NCBI GenBank assembly: GCA_003864495.1
Contig: ML133394.1
Location: 1,674,001-1,738,000 of the forward strand
Source: Nemopilema nomurai
Lineage: Eukaryota > Cnidaria > Scyphozoa > Rhizostomeae > Rhizostomatidae
Reading direction: 5' to 3'
DNA: 64,000 bases
This document shows, piece after piece, positions 24,740 to 37,200 of this stretch (within the stretch, counting starts at the first letter, position 1; the number at the start of each line of letters is the position of its first letter). The position numbers and the translations under genes were made by a program. Under the pieces are notes generated by a model. The model saw only the letters and a list, made by a program, of their open reading frames with translations. It had not been told where the DNA came from and did not search any database.

Positions 24740-26130
24740 TTAGTTTCTGAGTTGTCAATCTTTTTAACCATATGTTCGGATTTAACCATATAATCTTTTT
24801 AACCATAACAATATGGATCAAATTTCAAAGTGGGGTTTTGCCCTATAAACCCGGCGAAACTTTTATCATCATAACATACAAGCTTTTTTTATAAGGAACC
24901 TACCTCAAGGCCTAGTTCCAAAGGTTCCTTATTTGTAGACCTCAAATCATCAGATCATCACAAAATAACATTGTCCATTGAACTGATAGAGCTGAACCTC
25001 TACCCCTGTTCAATGAAACATACACCATGTCTTAGATAATTTATTCTAGAAATTGATGAACAGTTTTCTTATTTACAAATAAACTTATCAGAGTAATTTG
25101 CAAAACTAGATTTTAAGCAATCTGGTTAAGGGAAACAAACTCATGCAATTTCTGAAATGACACAACAAGTCTACAGTTGGTGGCCAAGTTAATGATGCTT
25201 GTAATGGATCAATCCTCGAGGGAATTACTTCAAAAATTTAGTGACAGACCAAATGCTTTTTATTTACAGAAATACTCAGATATTCAGTTTTGATTTTTCG
25301 TATTATGCCAAACAAGCTATGTCTTGCATTCCTAGCATTATCACTTTTTTTTTGTAAGAAAGCAAAAGCCTACAATTATTATTGTCTTTTTGACAATTAA
25401 GATGTGCTAGAGTCATGTCTAAATAAATCTTAGTTCTCATTTCAAAAACAATAGCTTCTGCGTTTCCCTAGCCCCCACAACCAATTTCATTTGTTTATCA
25501 CCTTCTATCTAAAATAACCTGTATATATTCCAAGTAACTGCTCAAAAAAGTTAAAAGGAGCTTAAATTTGTAGTATAACTGGACTAGATACAGTCAGGCC
25601 ATCATTTTATGATTGCCATGTAAAGCTAATTTATTATGGTATCTATACTTCCACTTGTGATTGTTCTACTAGTCAATCTTTGTTTCACCTTGAGGGAGTC
25701 AAGAATTGTTGCTTGGGATCATGAAATGTGATAGAGTTCTACGTTTCAGAGAAAATGTGATAGTTAGCAATGTTTTATAGATATCACATTGAGAGAGTGG
25801 GTTCACACAGCCATGCAATGCTTTTATATACTGCAACCATAGAACTGATTCATTGAAATATAGAATTGGTATTGCAACAGCACAAGCAGAGGGGGCAATA
25901 GTTGTTTTAGTATATGCAAAAAACATGAATACACTAATATTGCACAGAATGTGATACAGAGTGTTGCACTTTTATGGGCAGAATGTGATGCCAGATGAAC
26001 AGTTCAGTAATCCAGTGTTGTAGCATGGTTCTAAAATATTCTTGAAACCTGATTTGGACCTTTAGAATGGTGTCACCTAAGTATTTTGTAATTGAGAATC
26101 ATTCTGTTTGATCAGGACAAGTTGAAGTGA
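24740..26130. other. Intergenic
   Basis: AT-rich and without supported genes. It may include the distal 5' region or a leader exon of the transporter gene at 27134. Confidence 0.4.
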
Positions 26131-26139
26131 TGCCACAAG

Positions 26140-26612
26140 GTGGACTAGGGGGACAGGGACTAGGGGGACAGGGACTAGGGGGACCAGGACTAGGGGGACC
26201 AGGACCAGGGGGACCAGGACTAGGGGGACCAGGACCAGGGGGACCAGGACCAGGGGGACAGGGACTAGGGGGAAAGGGACTAGGGGGACAGGGACTAGGG
26301 GGACAGGGACTAGGGGGACAGGGACTAGGGGGACAGGGACTAGGGGGACCGGGACCAGGGGGACAGGGACTAGGGGGAAAGGGACTAGGGGGACAGGGAC
26401 TAGGGGGACAGGGACTAGGGGACAGGGACTAGGGGGACAGGGACTAGGGGGACCGGGACTAAGGGGACCGTGACTAGGGGGACAGGGACTAGTGGGACCG
26501 GGACTAGGGGGACCGGGACTAGGGGGACCGGGACTAGGGGGACCGGGACTAGGGGGACCCAAACTGGGGGACCCAAACTGGGTGGACCCAAATTGGGGGG
26601 ACCCAGACTTGG
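26140..26612. repeat. G-rich 15-bp minisatellite, about 31 copies
   Basis: Unit close to GGACTAGGGGGACAG, with CAG/CCG/CCA/AAG variants at the end. The last units change to GGGGGACCCAAACT forms. One unit near 26415 lacks a G (14 bp), which shifts the frame. Because 15 is a multiple of three, both strands stay open and give GLGGQ-type and LVPVP- or PSPGP-type peptides; these are not genes. The plus strand carries many regularly spaced G-runs of 3-5. Confidence 0.95.
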
Positions 26613-27109
26613 GAATTCTTTCCACCCTACTTTTTCGGAAATAATTTTCCTCATATAGAATTTGACAGCCTTGTAGATGAAATTCAAAGAAAAGAGTGTT
26701 TCTAAGAAATAGATAGGTCATTTTCAACACTCTAAAGGGTGTGGTCCAAATATTTTTTCCACTCCCAGGCGACACATTTTAGTTGCCACTTCCTCAGGGA
26801 ATGGAATGCTAACGAGTTTGAGTTTTTTCCAGCAAATTATCCTTCACAAGGCTGCCAAGTTTTTAGAAACAATTATTTGTCTGTGTGGCTTAATCTCACA
26901 TCTTTGTTTGAAGCCAAGAAAGATGAAGAAAGTCTGGTTTATGAGAGATAATCAGCAATTTTGCGACATTAGCATTTGATGAGGCCCACCTAGTACCACC
27001 TAATTATTTTGTTGGTCAATTATGTTTGAATTGCGAGACGAGTGGGGTCGCCGTTGTAAATCTCATTATATTGACAGCATTGCTTATAAAAGTGTCATTA
27101 CATGCTTTA

Positions 27110-27111
27110 CA
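27110..27111 (+). other. Splice acceptor in the 5' UTR of the transporter gene
   Basis: The sequence GCTTTACAG just before GTGTAGAAAGATAACC, 22 bp ahead of the ATG, looks like a 3' splice site. A non-coding leader exon probably lies upstream. Confidence 0.5.
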
Positions 27112-27133
27112 GGTGTAGAAAGATAACCCTGCC

Positions 27134-28850
27134 ATGGCTTACTACCCACAAGAAGATAGCGACAAAGGGATTCTTTTTGGTTCTCACGATGAGAAGGATT
27201 ACGGAGCCATTTCTAGTGACAGCATATCTGTTAACGAAAGCCTCGGTTCAAACGACTACACCTTCGAGGAAGCAGTGGAGCATTTTGGGTTCGGCAGATT
27301 CCAAATCCGACTTGGGATCAGCGTTGGCCTGACCCTGGTTGCGGATGCCGCACAGCTGCTTGCCCCCGCCATCCTCGGCTCTGTGCTCGCCTGCTCGTCC
27401 TGGGGCCTGTCGAAAGTGGCCGTCGCTTGGCTGACCACAATCGTCTTCCTCGGCATGATAGTGTTTTCACCGATAGTCGGATGGGTGATTGATAAATCTG
27501 GACGCAAGAAAGGCATCCTCCTTACCTTGACGGCAGGAGCAGTTTTTGCAGCGCTCGGTGCGGTGTCGCCAAATTACCCGTTCCTGCTTTCAACGCGGTT
27601 TTTGGTCGGGGCTGCTCTTGCGGGCAGTCTCCAGGTATTTGGCTACATAGAAGAGTTTCTACCAGTGGCTCATAGACGGAGAGCAATGTTGACTCAGCTA
27701 TTCTGGCCCTTGGGTGGCTTGTGGGCTTCCGGCTTTGGGTAAGTGGCCTTCCCGGGTCCGTCTAAAGTACACTAGCGAGAATATGACTGTAGTGAAATTT
27801 GTTTTTGGTTTTCTCATCAGTTCCCATATTCATAGCCCGTTTAGCACTTTGAATCAAACAGTACGTTCCTATTTACATCGTCTTCCTTTACATTTGTAAT
27901 TCACATAGCTATCTATCAATCCAACGATGATTTGATGCCGCCGTTGCTAGATTCCTAAACATCTTTCTTGCCTTCCCAGCCTACTGATGATCCACCACTT
28001 TCAACTCTCGTGGAAGTGGTATTTGGTGACTATGTCCGTCCCGCTCTTTTTGACTGTGTTCTTCATTGTCCTGCTCCCTGAATCCGCCCGATTCCTAGGA
28101 GCGCTGGGAAAGTTCGATGAAGTGCACCACATCTTGACTAAAATAGGCAAAGAGAACCGCACAGGTTTGCCTAAAGGGAACCTTTCCAAGGCCAGCCTGG
28201 CGTCTCTCTCGGACAGTGGCAAGGAGGCTCCGAATGCAAGTTTCAAGGACCTATTCTCTAGCCGGCATTTGAAGACAACTTTACTGCTTTCCGTTCTCTG
28301 GTTCATCTCTGGCTTTTCCTACTACGGAATGGTACTACTTGTCACAACATTTAACACCAAAGATACCACTAGCAAAGGCAACTGTGTGCCCTTGCAATTA
28401 ACGGACTACTACGACTTGATATGGACAGGGTTTGCAGAGATTCCAGGCACTGTCATTGTCTTCTACGCATTGGAGAAATTTGGACGAAAGAAAAGCTTAA
28501 TAGTTCAACTCCTTATTGGTGGTTTGTCTTTGGTGCCCTTCTTTTTCACGCTACCGTATGCTGCATATTTGACAAGCCTGGTGATCGGAAGGGCGGCGGT
28601 GCAAGGGATAATCTCTGCTCTTGTCATCTACACGCCAGAGGTTTACCCCACCTTTCTTCGTGGTAAAGGCATTGGTCTTGCCAATATGTTCTTCCGGACT
28701 GGAGGCATGGTGACGCCGTTCTTTTCCCAAGTAACTGTTCATAGTTATTTTCACCTCACAGTCGGTTTCTACGCTGGTTTTTGCTTTTTAGGGGCAATAT
28801 GCGCGTTTCTGTTGCCAAAAGAAACACAGGGTCTAGAACTAGAAGATTGA
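27134..28850 (+). CDS. SVOP/SV2-type major facilitator superfamily transporter
   Basis: Exons 27134-27738 and 27980-28850 (stop TGA) give 491 residues, the usual MFS size, with about 12 hydrophobic segments. It carries the family signature between helices 2 and 3 (GWVIDKSGRKKG, around residues 115-126), PESARFLG after helix 6, LEKFGRKKS after helix 8 (the second-half copy of that signature) and YTPEVYPTFLRGKG. The order EFLPVAHRRRAM then FWPLGG, and FSYYGMVLL later, match SVOP and related organic-ion transporters more than sugar transporters. The substrate is unknown; vertebrate SVOP is on synaptic vesicles, but the wider family is not confined to neurons. The N-terminal 45 residues are acidic and cytosolic. 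The start is the first ATG after the acceptor at 27111. The two coding exons are unusually long for this window, and a leader exon is inferred. Confidence 0.9.
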
Positions 28851-31298
28851 TTTTATAGTATTGGGTACTGATATCATAGTATTCTTTTAGGGGTAAAAAT
28901 GCATGTGTTCCAATTTATGTAAAATAATTAAAGCTTTTCAATCCAGTAGCTCTAAAATTTGCTCATAGAATTAAGATTCCAGTTTATTTACGTATAGGAA
29001 TGAATCTTATAGAATATAATCTAAATGTGGCAGTATAGAAATAAGACTTAGGTAGCCTGGTTTTCACCTTTTGGAAGCAAGTTAGAATAGAAAACAAGTA
29101 TGGTAGAAGTCAGTAACCATCGCCTTTTTTGAGTAGAATTAGGGACCTATTTAGATTGGTTTTGAATGTGTACGGAATTATTATGCTTCAACACTGGTCT
29201 CGAGACCTCTCTGTTTTCCTCAGACACGGATCTCGTGATTCCTTAAATTTCCAACGCGTCCCATTCGAAGTGACAAAAATATGGAACAAATAACAGCTTG
29301 TCGGCAGTTTTGTTCTTTGTGATGTCTTAATTGCAGCATGATTGTAAGTTTTATTTCTGGTACCAAGCGAGACAATTGACATAAAGTTTAGCGCTTCGTA
29401 GGATTTTTGCGCTATAAGGAGAAAAGGGTAATGTACCAAAATATGGAATGAACGTAAGAAACTATTTGAATGTCTATGTTAAAGAATGTATTCTTTATAT
29501 TTGCAACAGTTATTTATTAGATAACAAGAAGAAATTTTTTATAGCAATGCGTTGTGATACATTTGATGTGATAAAAAAATTTTATTGATGTGATAAATAT
29601 AGTTTTTCTTTTCAATTTTTCTGATATATTAAGTCGCTTTTTGGTGTCGCAATTGTTTTCCTTCATATAATTTGTGTTTTTTGACGCTTTTTATAATAAA
29701 TTGGGAGTTAATCTGCTTGCAGATTTGCAATATTGTCCTGTATTCTGTTTTTTCTTCTTGTTTTCGTGACACACGAGTATTTCTAGTTGATCTGATTTTG
29801 TTGTTAGATTAAGAGCTTTGTGAGGAACTCTCATTTTCCCTTAAACTTTATGCAACTGGTGGGTACCTAAATAGGGAATCATCATAGACCCTATAGGCAA
29901 GCTTTCTCCAATAGAAAATTAACACCACGTGATGTTGGAGAACATACCCAGATGGGTGAAATTGCTATGAATTTCAAGAAATTGATTTCACAGTTGCCAG
30001 GGGTGACTTTCTGAATGTGCTCCGACTGCATTTTTCGTAGACGATGAAATACGAAGTTCCTTTTGTCTTTCTTGAAAAGGAGAGTAAAATTCGATTAAAG
30101 CACAGCGTATCATTTAACTAATAAACCAAAAGAACCTATTGTTTTCTTACACAGGACTTCGCTGACCTCCCATGAGAAGCTATGTTATTCGGAGCCACAT
30201 TTGTTCGTGCTTATGATAAATTCGAACAAGCTGATTGTTTGATATTGACCCATTATTGCTGAGGAGTTGAAGCAAGAAACAATTGAATTACTCCCTTTCA
30301 TGCCAAAAGACTCCTGCCCATTATTTGCCTTTATAGCGCTCAATTATTAACCAGACGCTGGCTTGTAGCCAACAGTCATGCGGAGAATGCAACTGCACCA
30401 AACCAAATGTGCTTCCTTGTCTACAGAGCGTCCTGTTTCACGAATAAACTGTCGACACACTTTCCAACTGCTATTTCTACCTACCATTCGGATGCCTTGA
30501 CAGAAGCTTCCAAACTCATGTTATTAGGGCGCGACAATGTAATTGTTTTACGTTATTAACAATGTTGTATTAACAATACTACACTGCCAATTTTTCAAAG
30601 GGATTGCACTCGCACACATCAATAAAGTTTAGTAGTCTGCGAGAATTTCCCGAAATGAAAATTCTCTATAGATTGATAAAAAACGACACGGTATAATATC
30701 GTGTATATGCATATCTTCATCAGTTTGTAGATGTTTTCGTGTAGTCTCGGTTGTCTGAAAGATGCTACAACTTCACATTGGATTTAGGCATTGTATGTTA
30801 TGCAGTTTCAAGGAGTGGAGGGTGTTCCTTTTTGATGGGAGTCTTTTCCTGATCATTGTTGGAACGAACAGTATTGTTTTTTCTTTCTCATATTCTCATA
30901 TTATATTTGTATAAATATAAACATTGCCTACACAGCTTATATCACAAGAAAATTAGCCGTTGAAAGGCAGAAGTTTTGGGCCATTTTAATTAGCTGTCAT
31001 GACTTGTCAACAAATTTCAGTGTCAAGCCAATTCCTAGTAAAGTAAAAGAAGGATAAATTTTTCCTGTTTGAGCCGTTTTTAGACAAGCAATCTCTTCTT
31101 TGAAAAAGAAGATAATGAGTTAATGGCTAACAGGTTTCCAATTATCAGCCCCACAAGGCAGCCAATTTGAGAAGAGATTTGCAATGGAAAGTTCGACTGT
31201 GACCCGTTGTCGTCATGCGGAGTTAACGGAGGAGCATCGCCATAATTACATAAAGTAATGTGTGATATTTTCTTTCACTGTCACATGTGTTATACGCA
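28851..31298. other. Intergenic between the transporter and DDX10
   Basis: No supported coding region or repeat. A possible ATTAAA polyadenylation signal for the transporter lies near 28926. Confidence 0.45.
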
Positions 31299-34200
31299 AT
31301 GGCGGACGGCGAAGTTGCAGAGGGGGACCTGAAGAATAGCAAGCCTAAAAGACTTCACGCCGGTAAAGCCAAGCAGAAGCCAAGGCGGCCTGGTCGTAAC
31401 AAGGAGCAAAAGGAAATGGAAGAAATTAACGAGAAATGCTCTGAAGAGGTGACGTGATGATATCGAGTTCAATACTATAAATTGAACATTTATAACGCTG
31501 GATGTTGTATATATTTTCCTTCAAGTAAATTCATTGCAATTTATTCCTCATTGCAGATACCTTGGCAGAATTTTTCAAAATTTGAGGATTTCCCAATCAG
31601 TTCCAGAACTCTGGATGGTCAGTATCTAAGCCTTTTCTAAGCGTAAAATGCTATCTTACTATCAAAAGAGGGCAAAGCAAATCACAGTTTATCTATTGCA
31701 TATTTTCATACGGAAATGTTGCCATCAGATCCCCTTGTAGGAGCTCTTCAAACTTTCTTGAACACAACTCAACATTTTCTTTCTTTGTCACAAAATAGTG
31801 AAATGTCTTTAGTGATTTAGAAAAGGGGAACTGTTTCTATTAAATTACATCTTTTAGGACTGAGCAAGGCCAATTTCTTTGTGCCAACTGAGATACAAAA
31901 AGAAGGAATTGCATTAGCATTAAGAGGCTTGGATGTCCTTGGAGCAGCCAAGACGGGCTCTGGGAAGACATTGGCATTCATAATCCCAGTGAGTTGTTTT
32001 AGATGCTCAACGTATCTGCTTTGTACAGCTTCATCCCTAGTCATTCATGATGCTTTTTGTCAATGCTGGGGCAAACATATTTGGTGAATTAGTGTTGGAT
32101 TTTTATTCATTTACTAATCAATGGCCACTTTTGATAGATTTTGGAACTGCTTTGGAAGGAAAAGTTCACTACATTGGATGGACTTGGTGCATTAGTGATA
32201 TCTCCAACAAGGGAGCTTGTAAGTGTGAATTTAAGCAAAAATCATTTTGAATTTTATTGCTCATTATCGCAATTTGAGATAAATGCTCTGTATTAAACAT
32301 TGTTTTGCACTGGCGATTATTTGCAGGCATATCAATCATTTGAAGTGCTTCGTAAAATTGGCAAGTTCCACAATTTCTCTGCTGGTTTGGTTATTGGTGG
32401 CAAGGTATGTTTTATCTAGCTAAGTGCCCTGAATATGCGAAATATGATAAATCTACGAAATATGTGAAATATGCTTATTGCCAGGCTCTAGAATGTTTTA
32501 TGTTATTAATTTAGATCAATAAAGAAAATGTCAGTAAAGAAAATTTACTGACATTTTACAGACATATACATATACAGTGAATGTCAGTAAAGAAAATTTT
32601 ATGTCTTATATTACCACTGGGTCAAATTTTCACATATGTCAGGGTCATTTTTTATTACTTTTTGACAGAAGGATTAACCCATTTATGCTGTAAACTTGAA
32701 GTGTTCTTGAACTTGAACTTGAAGTGTTGTAAACTTGAAATTTTAAAGGTCATAGAACACCTCTTTTGAATTTTTTTTAACTGAAATAGGATATAAAGGA
32801 AGAGCAAGCTCGGATTCTTGATACAAATATAATAGTCTGCACACCTGGACGGCTTTTGCAACATATGGATGAGACCCCATCATTTGACTGCAACAATCTT
32901 AAACTTTTAGGTATTGTATGCTTTCTTTATTGGAAAAAATTTTTTAGGAGCAAAGTTGTGTTTTTGCATATTAATGACATAATCCTTTTTTCATATGAGG
33001 TCTATAAAAGTGTTCTATCATTTTTCTATTCACTTGGTTTTTTATATCACTATAAGTTATCATTTTGGCTTCCCTTTCACTTCTACATTCTCAAGTATGT
33101 ATCCAGAAATCTACCACATGTAAATCTTAGAAAGGCATTTTTGTTGTTTTTTATGTCTTCTAGTACTGGACGAAGCAGACAGAATTCTTGATCTTGGTTT
33201 TCAAGAAGCAATGAATGCTATTATGGAAAACTTGCCCATTGATCGACAAACATTACTATATTCTGCTACACAAACAAAGTATGAGTTATTTCTTGTTTTT
33301 AAGTCATAGTTAAATGGGCTTATTCTTTGTATATTCAGGAATAAAGCTTCATTTATTTTGAGGTTGATGATATTATGTTATATAACACAACAACAGTTTT
33401 CATAATTTGGTAGACTGGTAGCAAAGGTCTTCTATAAAAGCTATTTTTCACCATTCCAAGTTTTCACAATTCATCAGTGTTGACTAAGTACTCTTATCAG
33501 TTGACAAAATGGTCTCTGTAGGAGAAGGATGTCATTAGCAGACTCTGACTGAAACACAGTTTGCTAGTAGGCAATTGTATATTTTAATCACACAATTACT
33601 GGGTTAACACTTTCATAAACAATTTTTCCCCAATAACTAGGTCAGTGAAAGATTTGGCCCGGTTGAGCTTGAAGGTACTTTCATTCATTCTTCTTTCATG
33701 CTGTTCCTGCATTTTTCATTTTTTCTATTTCCTTTTTACCTTGTTCTATTTTCTAATATCTCTTTATTTTTCAGGACCCCTCATATGTATCAGTACATGA
33801 TAAAGCAAAGTTTATAACTCCCAAAAAGCTTTTACAAGTATGTGGATATTTTATCAATCTCTAGTTACTTTATGTATCAAACAGTGATTCATAATATGTT
33901 TTTATAATATGCTTATGGTATACTTTATGTGAAATGTTTACCTACTTGATATGATGTATCTATTGTTGAAATTTGAATTCAGAGTGACACAACAATTGAT
34001 TTATCCAAAAAACCATTTTTATTCATTGATTTTATTTACCAGCCTGTTCATTTTTCTTTGACTTCTTTTTTAGTATTACGTTTCATGTGAGCTGAATGAG
34101 AAAGTCAACTTTTTATACTCATTTATCAAGAATCACCTTAAGTCAAAAGTCATCATTTTCATGTCTAGCTGTAAGCAGGCAAGTATTCTTGATTGATCTA

Positions 34201-37200
34201 GTTGTCTTGGCTCCAAGTTTGTTTTCAATTTCTATTGGTTTTGTATTTATTCGTAGCACACTTTCCATAGAAGCTCATTCTCTTCTCTACATTCTTTAAG
34301 GTTGTTTTCAACAGAGCATTAAGTAAACCAATGCAAATTTATATCATTGTAAAATCAGAGTAAAGTTTAGTCTAAATGTACAAATATTCTGCAATGTCCA
34401 TCAATTCATCTCTGTCCAAATTTGCACTAGAATTGAAGCTGTAAGTTTTCACTGTAAGTTTTCTTTTTAGGTGAAATTTTTCTTTGAAGTCTTTCGGCGG
34501 TTGCGTCCTGGCACACCGCTTATGGCACTCTACGGTAAACAAAAGCAGATAAAGAGAGTTGGAATCTATGAAGAGTTTTGCAGAAAGGCTTCTGCTATTT
34601 TGTTTGCTACTGACATAGCTGCAAGAGGCTTGGGTCAGTATCTAATTAGTTCTTCCTCTTGTTTTTGAAAATGATAAACTCAAACTATCAGGCTTCATAG
34701 TATGAATAGAAATATTAGAGAAGTTTGAGATTTAAATATACAAATATCTATATTAGATAGAGCTATTTAAATGCTTATTTATAAGCTGAAATTTGGCTAA
34801 AGTCTTCAACCTCAACAAAGTGTTTTTTCTAATAAAGGCAAATGCTCTAACTTAGAACTATTGAAGAATGAAAAATTGTTCATACTAAACCCAAACTTTT
34901 AAAATTGTTTAGACTTTCCTGAAGTTCACTGGGTTCTGCAGTTTGACTGTCCTGAAGACACAAACACCTACATCCACAGAGTAGGACGTACTGCCAGGTA
35001 AGATTTTATTAATTACTGGACATGTAACAAAAACTTTTATTCAGTCTGTTTAGATGAAATTTATCTGATCTTGATCTTGAGCAAGCAGATATACCATGTG
35101 ACATTTTTTCCCAAGATGCAGGCAGACTAGAAATTTCTAAGTATCTATTTGTTTAAAGTTCATTGTCAATTGCAACAAAACATTTGTCATCAGAATTCTT
35201 TTCTATTTATTCAGTCTTGTGAATGACTTCCATTGCTTATTTTGTCATTATCTATTTTGTAGACTTGAAAAGGATGGACAAGCATTACTCATTTTATTAC
35301 CTTCAGAAGAAGCAGAGATGATAAAGGTATTTGAAAAATCTTTTTGAATCTTCATGTACAGTTCTTGATGTAATTAGTTCATTTTAGTTGAAGGAAGAGG
35401 TTTTAATTAACATCATCTTTAAACTTGCAATTATGCATTATGTATTGAATGCGCTGTGAAAAGAAGCTTTTTATTCAGCTGTTCATATTCAATAAATATA
35501 GTTTTGTTGCAAAGATGCAGCTTTATTCTAAACAACTTTTTATAGATATGCTCATAGCATTATTTTTTATTAGTTTAGCCAGGTTAGCTTTTTTCATTGT
35601 TGTGGAAATTAGAGTGTTTGTTGCCTGGCTAGAGATATATATCTAGAATTTTGTTCTTTTGTGAATAGTCATTTGTTTGCCATATATTTCTTATTAAGCA
35701 TGTGGTTTATTGTCATTTCTCCAGCAACTAGAAGCAAAAAAGGTTCCAATACAAGAAATCCGGTTTGTGTACTTCCATGTTTTTATAAGGATGCAGCATA
35801 TTAATTCTGTTCCTACCCAACAGAAAAATGGTTTATAAATTTTCATGCTGATGTGAAGCTATCTCACACTAAAAAGATTAATTGGAGGTAAACAGCACAA
35901 GGGACTAAAACCCTTGCAGAAAGAGAGCAGCAGTTTTAAAATTGTAAAGATGCAATGCCCAGAGTAATTGTGTATTGGCTATGTAGGAACATCTCTTACC
36001 TAATCCACATGAGACCAAAATCAACACATCAACATCAAAAATGTTTTTTGCAATATTTGACAAGCTAGATCACTTTTTTCATCTACAAGAAGTTTTTGAG
36101 TCTGTCTAATTTCTATGCAGAATGACATTCTTTGAAAACAGAAAGTGCATCCAATCATGTACTTGATTTACATATCCAGTATCTTTCAATTTGCAACTGC
36201 TATTTGTTTACTTTTTGATAATTGGTTATTTTTATCTCAATGGTATTATCTCAAATGTTATTGCTTTAATCCTTCACTTTGCTGGATTTTACAGGCCCTT
36301 TGTATTATGAAAAATGTGCAAGTTCTTGTTTTTTTGTAGGCCTGATCCAAAAAAGATTCAAAATATACAAAACAAACTAGCATCATTTTGTGCACAAAGT
36401 CAAGAAATGAAATACTGGGCACAGAGGGTGAGTCTTCTATAACCTGATTTTTTAAGTGGATTGTCAAGATCCATTTCAGTTCTGTGGTTTTTTGCTTCTT
36501 GAAAAGAGTTATCTTTCTTTAAGTCTCTAAGCATCTTGAAACTTCTTAATACAATTTTCACCTCTAGATCTATGATCAACGGAGTATTATTAGAGTGTAA
36601 TTCAAGCGTAGGCCACTGTGCATTATTAACATTAGGTAAATACTCATCTGCAAAATGTCTTACATACGTCAGCTGGTCTAGTGGTGCTTGAAGCTGTTGT
36701 TGAAGTTGTTCTGTCATTGGTTTTGCTGTTGAAAGTGTACTTGTTTTCCAACTTATCTTGTGTTTAGTTTTAAGCTCCTGTATTTTGTCTAAACCATGCA
36801 TTATTTTGTCTTCTTTTCTAGAGCATTGTCTCCTATGCTAGATCAGTCTTCTTGCAGTCCAACAAAAATGTATTTGATGTCCAGAAGCTACCAATTAAAG
36901 AATATGCCATGTAATTTTCATATGTATTCTGACTATGAAAAATCTTGTGAACTGAACCATTTCTGCAGTTGATGCTTTTGACTAACAATTTTTGCCCAAG
37001 GAACTATGGAAGTATTGGGCTTAATAGTAATTTTTTATGATATTTATTATAGTAATTATTTCTGCAAGATTTCTCATCACAATTTTCCCATTTAGTGTTA
37101 CAAACCTAAAAGCAAAACCAAACAGTAATCAGTCCAGTGTCTATATAGATGTGGCTTTTAGATATCAAGGTTTATACACCAAATGGAAAGTTTTGTTCTT

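Noticed and set aside
26077..26775. 232-residue minus-strand frame of Pro/Val repeats (and plus-strand Gly repeats)
   Set aside because: Produced by a 15-bp minisatellite whose period is a multiple of three; a one-base shift near 26415 and the lack of any non-repeat domain argue against a gene.
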